This document shows, piece by piece, positions 1-5,953 of a stretch of 15,535 nt of DNA (the first letter of the stretch is position 1; each line of letters starts with the position of its first letter). This DNA is from Actinotalea sp. (GTDB taxonomy: Bacteria > Actinomycetota > Actinomycetes > Actinomycetales > Cellulomonadaceae). The stretch spans positions 1 through 15,535 of the forward strand of contig JACIXM010000457.1 in the NCBI GenBank assembly GCA_014360395.1, given 5' to 3'. Below the pieces are notes generated by a model. That model saw only the letters and a program-made list of their open reading frames with translations, was not told the origin of the DNA and did not search any database. The translations under genes and the position numbers were made by a program.

Positions 1-561
1 GGCCAGGGCGGTAGCCCCCGCGACCGCGCCGCTCTGCACGGCGTCGCTCGTGGCCAGCTCGGTGACCTGGCTGCGGGCATCGGCGATCTGCTGCTCGTCG
101 AGCCCGAGCGGTCCCTCGACGAGCCACCGCTGGAGCTCGTCGAAGCCGTCCATCGCGGCGCCGCTCAGCTCGGACCACTCCGCCCGGATGGCGCGCCCCA
201 CGAACCACAGCACCGCCGTGAGGCTCCCGACGCCCACGAGCATCGCGACGACGGTCGCCAGCGTGTTGTGCAACCCGCGGGACCGCAGGGACCGGACCAC
301 GGGGGCCACGGCCGCCGCGATGAGGGTCGCGATGAGCAGGGGGATCACCAGGAGGGACACCTGGCGCAGGCCCCAGACGGTCACCGAGACGAGCAGGAGG
401 ACGATGAGGATCTGCGCGCTGCGCAGCGCGAGCCGCCCGAGGTAGTCGTCCCAGCCGCGCGGACGACGGCGTGCGGTCCGGTCCGGCTCACCGGGTCGGT
501 CCGGCGTCTGGGGCTGGTCCGGCCCGACGGCCGTCGAGGTGGGCGGGCGCACGGTCGACAT
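1..561 (-). CDS. AI-2E family transporter (PerM/UPF0118-type membrane protein), 3' end outside window
   Basis: The reverse strand encodes 187 residues from an ATG at 561 and stays open to the window edge, so the C-terminal half is missing. Residues 1-40 are a Pro/Arg-rich cytoplasmic leader. Two hydrophobic stretches at about 48-64 and 67-89 are followed by a third at about 99-123, then a soluble segment with LQRWLVEGPLGLDEQQI (143-159). Two closely spaced helices, a third helix and a soluble extracytoplasmic stretch is the N-terminal plan of the AI-2E/PerM family, whose members are permease-like proteins of about 350-420 residues. The family has been linked to export of small molecules or to Na+/H+ antiport, so the substrate cannot be named here. 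The start is supported by TAGGTT six bases upstream. The family call rests on recognised sequence character rather than a catalytic motif. Confidence 0.75.
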   Translation of the reverse strand, partial: MSTVRPPTSTAVGPDQPQTPDRPGEPDRTARRRPRGWDDYLGRLALRSAQILIVLLLVSVTVWGLRQVSLLVIPLLIATLIAAAVAPVVRSLRSRGLHNTLATVVAMLVGVGSLTAVLWFVGRAIRAEWSELSGAAMDGFDELQRWLVEGPLGLDEQQIADARSQVTELATSDAVQSGAVAGATALA

Positions 562-567
562 CGTCCG

Positions 568-573
568 AACCTA
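568..573 (-). promoter_or_regulatory. -10 element TAGGTT, leaderless start of AI-2E gene
   Basis: TAGGTT on the minus strand ends six bases before the ATG at 561, so transcription would begin at or next to the start codon. No Shine-Dalgarno sequence fits in the remaining six bases (CGGACG). Confidence 0.5.
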
Positions 574-577
574 CGGA

Positions 578-609
578 ACGCGGCGCCGACCGGCACGTCG
601 GCGCCGCGT
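578..609 (-). terminator. Strong hairpin downstream of pgi
   Basis: Arms 578-590 and 597-609 are a perfect 13-bp inverted repeat around a 6-nt loop, 18 bases past the pgi stop codon. On the minus strand the stem is followed by TTCCGTAGGTT, which is only mildly T-rich, so it is an actinobacterial-type terminator without a long U tract. It also sits immediately upstream of the -10 element of the AI-2E gene and would insulate that gene from pgi read-through. Confidence 0.75.
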
Positions 610-627
610 CCGCGGTCCTCGTCGCGT

Positions 628-2310
628 TCAGCCGCGCAGGCGGAGGTACTGCTCGATGAGCGCGCGGGTCGACGGGTCCTGCTCGGCGAGCGCGGTCGCG
701 TCCCCCGCGACGGCCGGGGTGATCTGGGTGGCCAGGACCTTGCCCAGCTCGACGCCCCACTGGTCGAAGGAGTCGATCCCCCAGACGATGCCCTGCACGA
801 ACGTGATGTGCTCGTACAGCGCGATGAGCTGGCCGACGACGGACGGGGTCAGCGCCGGGGCGAGGATCGACGTCGTCGGCCGGTTCCCCGCGAAGACGCG
901 GGCCGGGACGACCTCCTCCGCGGTCCCCTCCGCGCGGACCTCCTCGGCGGTCTTGCCGAACGCCAGCGCCTTCGTCTGCGCGAAGTAGTTGGCGAGGAAG
1001 AGCGCGTGGACGTCCGTGTCGCCGTCCCGCAGCGGGTGCGCGGGGTCGGCCACGGCGATGAAGTCCGCCGGGATGAGGCGGGTGCCCTGGTGGATGAGCT
1101 GGTAGAACGCGTGCTGGCCGTTCGTGCCGGGCTCGCCCCAGAAGACCTCACCGGTCTGGGTGGTCACGGGCGTACCGTCCCAGCGGACCGACTTGCCGTT
1201 GGACTCCATGGTCAGCTGCTGCAGGTAGGCCGGGAACCGGTGCAGGTGCTGGGCGTAGGGCAGGACGGCGTGCGTGTGGGCGTCGAAGAAGTTGACGTAC
1301 CAGACGTTGAGCAGGCCCATGAGGACCGGGACGTTCTGCTCGAACGGCGTCGTGCGCAGGTGCTCGTCGACGGCGTGGAAGCCGGCGAGGAACTCGCGGA
1401 ACGCCTTGGGGCCGATGGCGATGGCGACCGACGTGCCGATGACGGAGTCGACCGAGTACCGGCCCCCGACCCAGTCCCAGAAGCCGAAGGCGTTGTCCGG
1501 GTCGATGCCGAACGCGGCGACCTTGTCCAGGGCCGTGGAGACCGCGACGAAGTGCTGCGCCACGGCGGTCTTGCGGGACTCCTCGGAGCCGTCGATCGCC
1601 CCGGCCGCGGCCAGGCTCCGCCAGAGCCAGTCGCGGGCCAGGCGGGCGTTGGTCAGGGTCTCCAGCGTGCCGAACGTCTTGGACGCGACGATGAAGAGCG
1701 TCGTCGTCGGGTCCAGGCCGGCCACGGTCTCGGCGACGTCGGTGGGGTCGATGTTGGAGACGAAGCGAAGCTCGAGCCCGTCCTGGACGTACGGCTGGAG
1801 CGCCTCGTAGACCATCACCGGACCGAGGTCCGACCCGCCGATGCCGATGTTGACGACGGTGCGGATCCGCTCGCCGGTCACGCCGGTCCACTCCCCGGAG
1901 CGGACCCGCTCGGCGAAGGCGAACATCTTCTCCAGCTCGGCCTGGACGTCGGCGTCGACGTCCTGGCCCTCCACGACGAGCCTCGGCTCAGCGCCCGGCG
2001 GACGGCGCAGGGCGGTGTGCAGCACCGACCGGTTCTCGGTCACGTTGATCCGGTCGCCGCGGAGCATCGCGTCGATGCGGTCGCGCAGGCCGACCTCGTC
2101 CGCGAGCTGCACGAGCAGCGCGAGGGTCTCGTCGGTGACGAGGTTCTTGGACAGGTCGACGTGCAGGTCCGCGACGGTGCGCGTCAGTCGGGCGGCGCGG
2201 TCCGGGTCGGCAGCGAACCAGCCGCGCAGGTCCGGGTCGAGGGCCGCCCGGTGCGTCGCGAGCGCGGACCAGGCCGGGGTCGAGGTGGGGTCGATGGGAG
2301 GTGTCGTCAC
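628..2310 (-). CDS. pgi: Glucose-6-phosphate isomerase
   Basis: Cytoplasmic enzyme interconverting glucose 6-phosphate and fructose 6-phosphate in glycolysis and gluconeogenesis. The 560-residue product matches the usual bacterial length of about 540-560. Visible hallmarks: [11 protein letters not shown] (154-164), the phosphate-binding [10 protein letters not shown] (209-218), GGRYS (282-286), MESNGK with catalytic Glu370, [15 protein letters not shown] with His400, and GVELGK with Lys524. These correspond to Glu355, His386 and Lys514 of the E. coli enzyme. The reading frame continues upstream to 2487, but that extra stretch is Arg/Pro/Gly-rich and unlike any PGI. The GTG at 2310 gives [17 protein letters not shown], a normal PGI N-terminus, and lies 8 bases behind a TAGTGT hexamer. 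The gene is probably monocistronic: a strong hairpin follows it, and a GC-rich hairpin separates it from the RNB gene upstream. No key residue is missing. Confidence 0.97.
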   Translation of the reverse strand: MTTPPIDPTSTPAWSALATHRAALDPDLRGWFAADPDRAARLTRTVADLHVDLSKNLVTDETLALLVQLADEVGLRDRIDAMLRGDRINVTENRSVLHTALRRPPGAEPRLVVEGQDVDADVQAELEKMFAFAERVRSGEWTGVTGERIRTVVNIGIGGSDLGPVMVYEALQPYVQDGLELRFVSNIDPTDVAETVAGLDPTTTLFIVASKTFGTLETLTNARLARDWLWRSLAAAGAIDGSEESRKTAVAQHFVAVSTALDKVAAFGIDPDNAFGFWDWVGGRYSVDSVIGTSVAIAIGPKAFREFLAGFHAVDEHLRTTPFEQNVPVLMGLLNVWYVNFFDAHTHAVLPYAQHLHRFPAYLQQLTMESNGKSVRWDGTPVTTQTGEVFWGEPGTNGQHAFYQLIHQGTRLIPADFIAVADPAHPLRDGDTDVHALFLANYFAQTKALAFGKTAEEVRAEGTAEEVVPARVFAGNRPTTSILAPALTPSVVGQLIALYEHITFVQGIVWGIDSFDQWGVELGKVLATQITPAVAGDATALAEQDPSTRALIEQYLRLRG

Positions 2311-2318
2311 GGGACACG

Positions 2319-2324
2319 ACACTA
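2319..2324 (-). promoter_or_regulatory. -10 element TAGTGT of pgi
   Basis: TAGTGT on the minus strand ends 8 bases before the GTG start of pgi. It lies inside a 12-mer, CAGTAGTGTCGT, that recurs exactly in front of the HNH gene at 7714-7725. Leaderless transcription is inferred from the spacing. Confidence 0.5.
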
Positions 2325-2381
2325 CTGAGACACCGTCGGGTCCGTGTAGGCCGGTCGAGCCGGGACCGGGGTCGGGGTCGG

Positions 2382-2420
2382 GGCGCGCGCCGGCCGGGGG
2401 GGACCGGCCGGGGGCGCGCC
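2382..2420 (-). terminator. GC-rich hairpin after the RNB ribonuclease gene
   Basis: Arms 2382-2395 and 2406-2420 pair almost fully (a GGCGCGC/GCGCGCC block and a GCCGGCC/GGCCGG block, with one small bulge) across a 10-base loop. The hairpin starts 8 bases past the RNB stop codon. It lacks a T-run, so termination is inferred from position and stem strength. Confidence 0.45.
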
Positions 2421-2428
2421 GGGCCTGC

Positions 2429-3925
2429 TCAGCCCACCTCGAACCGCACCTGCCGCTCGACCGGGTCCGCGACCGTGAGCCGGGCACGGACGGTCGCTCC
2501 CGGCTCGAGCCCTCGGCCCGTGGCGCGGGCGAGCACGGGCGGCGCGAGGACCTGCAGGAGGCCGGCCGCGCCGTCGTCGTCGGCGTCCACGACCACGGCC
2601 TCGAGCTCCTCCCCCAGGCGGTCCGCCAGCAGCGCGGCCTCCGCCGCGTCCACGACGGCGCGCTCCAGGGCGCCCGCCAGCCGGTCGGAGGCCGCCATGA
2701 GGCCCGGGAGGGTGGGCAGCGCCTCCCGCACCCAGTCCGGGACCGCCACGCCGCGGCACAGCGCCTCGCAGGTCGCCAGGCCGAACCTGTCGACGAGGCG
2801 GCGGAGGGGGGCGGTCACGTGGGCGTAGGGCGCCGCCACGGCTGCCTGCTCGCGGAGTGCCGGCAGCGCACCGTCGTCGAAGGGCGTGTACCCGGCGCCA
2901 CGGAACAACGCGGTCGACCCGTGGAGGAGGGCGAGGTGCCGGGGCTCGGTCGCATCGAGGCTGCGCAGGACGTCGGCGTGCGCCGCGCCGCCCGGCCATG
3001 CGACGCCGAGAGCGAGCGCCTGCCGACGGAACCGGGCGATCGTCCGGTCGTCGGGGGCGGGCAGGGTCCGCAGGATGCCGACGCCACCGTCGAGCATGAT
3101 CTGGGCGGCGGCCATGCCGGTCATGAGGGAGATCTGGGCGTTCCAGTCCTCGCTGGGGACCGGCGGGCGCAGGCGCAGCTCGTAACCGTCCGGGTGCTCG
3201 ACGACCTCCTGGTCCGGAAGCGGCAGCGTCGCGCCGCCTCGCTCGCGCTCCAGATCGGCGCGCAGCTCTCCGATCTCCCGCAGCAGACGCAGGGGCTCCG
3301 GTGCGGTGCCCGCATCGACCTCGTGCTGGACCTGCTCGTAGTCGTAGCGGGCCCGGCTGCGGACCAGGGCGCGCACGACCTCCGCGCCGACCGTGCGGCC
3401 GTCCGCGTCGAGGTCGATGACCCAGACGAACGCCGGGGCGGTGCTGTCGGGCAGGAGGCTGGCCGCCCCCTCGCTCAGGACCGGCGGGTGCAGCGGGACC
3501 CGGCCGTCGGGGCTGTAGAGCGTCTGACCGCGCCGCCGCGCCTCCTCGTCGACCGGGGAGCCGGGACGGACGAAGGCCGGGACGTCCGCGATCGCGTAGT
3601 GGACGCGGAAGCCGCTGCCCCGGCGGGCGAGGTGCATGGCCTGGTCGAGGTCGGTGGAGGCGGGCGGGTCCACCGTGAGGAACGGCAGGTCCGTCCAGTC
3701 GACCGAGGGCAGGTCCGGGGCGGCGGCGGCGCGGTCGGCGGCCGCGAGGACCTCGGCGGGGAAGCCCTGCGGGAGGTCGAGCTCCGCACGGACACGGCCC
3801 AGCACGCGCTCGAACCGCTCGGGATCGACCACGGCGCTGCGGTCCGGGTCGATCCCGGCCGCGCCCTGCGCGCGCAGGTCGGCCAGCCGCCGGTCGTCCC
3901 GGGTGCGGCGTATCCGCGTCGGCAT
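2429..3925 (-). CDS. RNB-domain ribonuclease (RNase II/R family)
   Basis: Predicted 3'-5' exoribonuclease of 498 residues, shorter than RNase II (about 640) and RNase R (about 800). No N-terminal cold-shock domains are evident. The RNB core begins near residue 76. [14 protein letters not shown] (84-97) is the active-site loop, with Asp86, Asp92 and Asp94 aligned to the first three catalytic aspartates of E. coli RNase II (201, 207, 209). The fourth (Asp210) is Gln95 here. [11 protein letters not shown] (109-119), [19 protein letters not shown] residues (146-160) and [15 protein letters not shown] (367-381) are further RNB signatures, the last corresponding to the Y(T/A)H.T.P.RR RNA-binding block. 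The last 60 residues or so are beta-rich and may be an S1-like end. The frame runs up to an ATG at 4009, but the ATG at 3925 is preferred because GAGAGGA lies 8 bases upstream and the extension is low complexity. Confidence 0.88.
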   Translation of the reverse strand: MPTRIRRTRDDRRLADLRAQGAAGIDPDRSAVVDPERFERVLGRVRAELDLPQGFPAEVLAAADRAAAAPDLPSVDWTDLPFLTVDPPASTDLDQAMHLARRGSGFRVHYAIADVPAFVRPGSPVDEEARRRGQTLYSPDGRVPLHPPVLSEGAASLLPDSTAPAFVWVIDLDADGRTVGAEVVRALVRSRARYDYEQVQHEVDAGTAPEPLRLLREIGELRADLERERGGATLPLPDQEVVEHPDGYELRLRPPVPSEDWNAQISLMTGMAAAQIMLDGGVGILRTLPAPDDRTIARFRRQALALGVAWPGGAAHADVLRSLDATEPRHLALLHGSTALFRGAGYTPFDDGALPALREQAAVAAPYAHVTAPLRRLVDRFGLATCEALCRGVAVPDWVREALPTLPGLMAASDRLAGALERAVVDAAEAALLADRLGEELEAVVVDADDDGAAGLLQVLAPPVLARATGRGLEPGATVRARLTVADPVERQVRFEVG

Positions 3926-3933
3926 CGTCGGTG

Positions 3934-3940
3934 TCCTCTC
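3934..3940 (-). promoter_or_regulatory. Ribosome binding site of the RNB gene
   Basis: GAGAGGA on the minus strand lies 8 bases before the ATG at 3925 and decides that start over the in-frame ATG at 4009. It is the clearest Shine-Dalgarno sequence in the window, whose other first genes look leaderless. Confidence 0.6.
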
Positions 3941-3983
3941 GCTCGCGCCGGGTGCGTCCTCCCCGCCGGGATGCCGACGCGCC

Positions 3984-4036
3984 GCGCTCTGGCGACGGTG
4001 CCGTCGCACTGCGCTCTCGCGACGGTGCGCCGTCGG
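3984..4036. repeat. Tandem imperfect repeat, each copy a CGACGG/CCGTCG palindrome
   Basis: Two copies start with GCGCTCT at 3984 and 4011, a period of 27. Copy 1 holds GCGACGG-TG-CCGTCGC (3992-4007, 7-bp arms). Copy 2 holds CGACGG-TGCG-CCGTCG (4020-4035, 6-bp arms). The palindrome centres are 28 bases apart, close to three helical turns less a few bases. This could be a paired operator or a pair of RNA hairpins in the RNB leader. Confidence 0.55.
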
Positions 4037-4208
4037 AGAGCCACCCAGTCCTCGGACGTCCCGGACGCGGTCAGCCTACGAACGCTCGGACGAGACCGCG
4101 CGGCGCCCCCGGTGTCCTGACCGGGCACCGCCGGCTCGTGCTCGGGGCACCGGGGCGTCCAGGCGCCCCGGCCGCGGCCCTGCCCGCGCGCGCCCCGCTG
4201 AGCCTCCC

Positions 4209-4214
4209 TACCGT
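4209..4214 (+). promoter_or_regulatory. -10 element TACCGT, leaderless start of DUF72 gene
   Basis: TACCGT ends six bases before the ATG at 4221, leaving only GAGCCC between, with no room for a Shine-Dalgarno sequence. Confidence 0.5.
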
Positions 4215-4220
4215 GAGCCC

Positions 4221-5135
4221 ATGGGTGAGGTGCGGATCGGCATCTCCGGCTGGCGCTATGCGCCCTGGCGCGGGGTGTTCTACCCACCGGGGCTGCCGCA
4301 GCGCCGGGAGCTGGAGCACGCCGCGAGCCTGCTCTCGACCGTCGAGATCAACGGCTCGTTCTACGCGCTGCAGCGGCCCGAGAGCTACGTGGCCTGGGCG
4401 GCGGCGACCCCCGACGACTTCCTCTTCGCGGTGAAGGGCGGACGCTTCATCACGCACATGCTCAAGCTCACCCGCCCCGAGACGGCGCTGGCGAACTTCT
4501 TCGCGTCCGGGGTGCTCGCGCTCGGCCCGAAGCTGGGGCCCTTCCTGTGGCAGCTGCCCCCCGTGCTGCGCTTCGACCGCGAACGACTCACCGCGTTCTT
4601 CCGGGCGCTGCCCCGGACGACGACGGCGGCCGCGGCCCTCGGTGCGCAGCACGACGCCCGCCTGGAGGGGCGTGCCCTGACCACCACGGACGCCGACCGG
4701 CCGCTGCGTCACGTCCTCGAGGTCCGGCACGAGAGCTTCGCCTGCGCCGCGGCCGTGGACCTGCTGCGCGAGCACGACGTGGGGCTGGTCGTCGCCGACA
4801 CGGCCGGGAGGTGGCCGCTGCTGGAGGACGTCACCAGTGACCTCGTGTACGTCCGGCTGCACGGCGCCGAGGAGCTGTACGTCAGCGGCTACGACGACGC
4901 CTCGCTGGGGCGGTGGGCCGAGAAGATCCGGCGGTGGTCGGCGGCCGGTCATGACGTGCTCGTGTACTTCGACAACGACGTCAAGGTCCACGCCCCGTTC
5001 GACGCGCAGCGCCTGGCGGCACTGCTCGGCGTCGGCCCGGGCACGCAGCACCGTCCGACCGCTCCCGACGACGCCCACGAGGCCGACCGCGCTGCTGAGC
5101 GGGACGCGGCCGTCACGGGGGTGCACCGTGGGTGA
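4221..5135 (+). CDS. DUF72 family protein (YecE-like TIM barrel)
   Basis: The 304-residue product carries the DUF72 (PF01904) signatures in order: GISGWRY (7-13), VEINGSFY (41-48), FAVKGGRFITHMLKL (69-83), LGPFLWQLPP (105-114), LEVRHESF (166-173), YVRLHG (210-215) and VYFDNDVKVHAPFDA (248-262). Family members fold as TIM barrels. Their reaction is unknown, so no activity is assigned. The conserved Arg/His/Asp residues at strand ends suggest an enzymatic pocket. The length is slightly above the usual 240-280 because of a charged, Ala/Asp-rich tail from about residue 272. The gene's last 8 bases overlap the GTG start of the UdgX gene, so the two are almost certainly co-transcribed and translationally coupled. 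DUF72 proteins have been noted beside nucleic-acid enzymes elsewhere, but a repair role here is only inference. Confidence 0.9.
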   Translation: MGEVRIGISGWRYAPWRGVFYPPGLPQRRELEHAASLLSTVEINGSFYALQRPESYVAWAAATPDDFLFAVKGGRFITHMLKLTRPETALANFFASGVLALGPKLGPFLWQLPPVLRFDRERLTAFFRALPRTTTAAAALGAQHDARLEGRALTTTDADRPLRHVLEVRHESFACAAAVDLLREHDVGLVVADTAGRWPLLEDVTSDLVYVRLHGAEELYVSGYDDASLGRWAEKIRRWSAAGHDVLVYFDNDVKVHAPFDAQRLAALLGVGPGTQHRPTAPDDAHEADRAAERDAAVTGVHRG

Positions 5136-5868
5136 ACGGCCACGCGCCACGGGGCGGCGGGCCCCCACGCAGGGCGGAGGGCGACGCGTCACCGGCCAGC
5201 AGGCGCGCACGACGGCCGAGCGGACGGGCGCTGCGCCCGAGCGGCCCGGCGCGCAGGAATGGGTGCCGTCCGACGGTGACGTCGACGCGCTGCGCAGCGC
5301 TGTGCACGCGTGCCGCGGCTGCGAGCTGTGGGCGCCGGCCACCCAGCCGGTGTTCTCGGCCGGCCCGGACCCTGCTGCGCTGATGCTCGTCGGCGAACAG
5401 CCCGGCGACGTGGAGGACCGGGACGGTGAGCCGTTCGTCGGGCCGGCGGGGCGACTGCTCGATGAAGCGCTGGGTGCGGCCGGCGTCGACCGGTCGGGGG
5501 TCTACCTCACCAACGCCGTGAAGCACTTCCGCTTCGAGGAGCGCGGCGCACGTCGACTGCACAAGAAGCCCGGCGTCGCGCACGTCGAGGCGTGCCGACC
5601 CTGGCTGGCGGCGGAGCTGGCACGCGTGGCTCCGGGGGTCGTCGTCTGCCTGGGTGCGACGGCAGCGCGGGCCGTGATCGGGCACGACGTCCGGGTGACC
5701 GAGGTGCGCGGGACCGTGGTCGGCGAGACCGGCGACGGCGTGCCGGTGCTGGTCACCGCCCACCCCTCGGCGGTCCTGCGGCTGCGGGGCAAGGAGGGGT
5801 ACCGGGCGGCCCTGGACGGTCTCGTCGAGGACCTTCGTCGCGCGGCCGCGCTGCTCCGCCCAGCCTGA
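5128..5868 (+). CDS. udgX: UdgX-type uracil-DNA glycosylase (covalent uracil-DNA binder)
   Basis: A 246-residue member of the Fe-S uracil-DNA glycosylase superfamily. GEQPGDVEDRDGEPFVGPAG (89-108) contains the UdgX-type GEQPGD motif. TNAVKHFRF (128-136) is followed by the signature loop ARRLHKKP (141-148), whose His145 matches His109 of Mycobacterium smegmatis UdgX, the residue that becomes covalently linked to the abasic sugar after uracil removal. HPSAVLR (212-218) is the C-terminal DNA-binding motif. Cys62, Cys65, Cys156 and Cys174 are placed to hold a 4Fe-4S cluster. Ordinary family 4 enzymes lack the R-R-x-H-K loop, so the UdgX assignment is specific. Residues 1-42 are a basic, disordered-looking extension not present in the M. 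smegmatis protein as I recall it. An internal GTG near the EWVPSDGD segment could instead be the start. The GTG at 5128 is chosen for its 8-base overlap with the DUF72 gene and the G-rich stretch just upstream. Confidence 0.92.
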   Translation: MGERPRATGRRAPTQGGGRRVTGQQARTTAERTGAAPERPGAQEWVPSDGDVDALRSAVHACRGCELWAPATQPVFSAGPDPAALMLVGEQPGDVEDRDGEPFVGPAGRLLDEALGAAGVDRSGVYLTNAVKHFRFEERGARRLHKKPGVAHVEACRPWLAAELARVAPGVVVCLGATAARAVIGHDVRVTEVRGTVVGETGDGVPVLVTAHPSAVLRLRGKEGYRAALDGLVEDLRRAAALLRPA

Positions 5869-5881
5869 TGTCGGACGCTCC

Positions 5882-5899
5882 GGGGCAGCACGGTGCCCC
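5882..5899 (+). terminator. Hairpin after udgX
   Basis: GGGGCA (5882-5887) and TGCCCC (5894-5899) pair around a 6-base loop, 13 bases past the udgX stop. There is no T tract. It lies between convergent genes and could stop transcription from the plus strand. Confidence 0.4.
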
Positions 5900-5918
5900 T
5901 CGGAAGGCGGCAACCAGG

Positions 5919-5953
5919 AGGGCAGGGCAGCCATGGCAGGGCAGGGCAGCCAT
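5919..5953. repeat. 16-bp direct repeat at the end of the HNH gene
   Basis: AGGGCAGGGCAGCCAT occurs at 5919-5934 and again at 5938-5953, a 19-base period. The second copy runs into the HNH stop codon. Each copy is itself built on GGGCA repeats. This looks like replication slippage. Confidence 0.8.

Larger units (their letters stand above)
3926..4220. promoter_or_regulatory. Divergent intergenic region with tandem palindromes
   Basis: These 295 bases lie between the diverging RNB (-) and DUF72 (+) genes. They hold two copies of a GCGCTCT..CGACGG..CCGTCG unit (see separate entry), and a hairpin with perfect 8-bp arms at 4150-4157 and 4164-4171. The DUF72 -10 element lies at the right edge. No small gene with a convincing start was seen. 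The region presumably contains both promoters. Confidence 0.5.

Noticed and set aside
268..2328. A 686-codon plus-strand frame opposite pgi
   Set aside because: It is antisense to a full-length, motif-complete PGI. Its Arg/Asp/Gly/Val-rich composition is typical of GC-rich shadow frames.
2371..2382. GGGGTC-type short repeats upstream of pgi as a regulatory array
   Set aside because: Only two or three imperfect copies in a G-rich stretch; composition alone can explain them.
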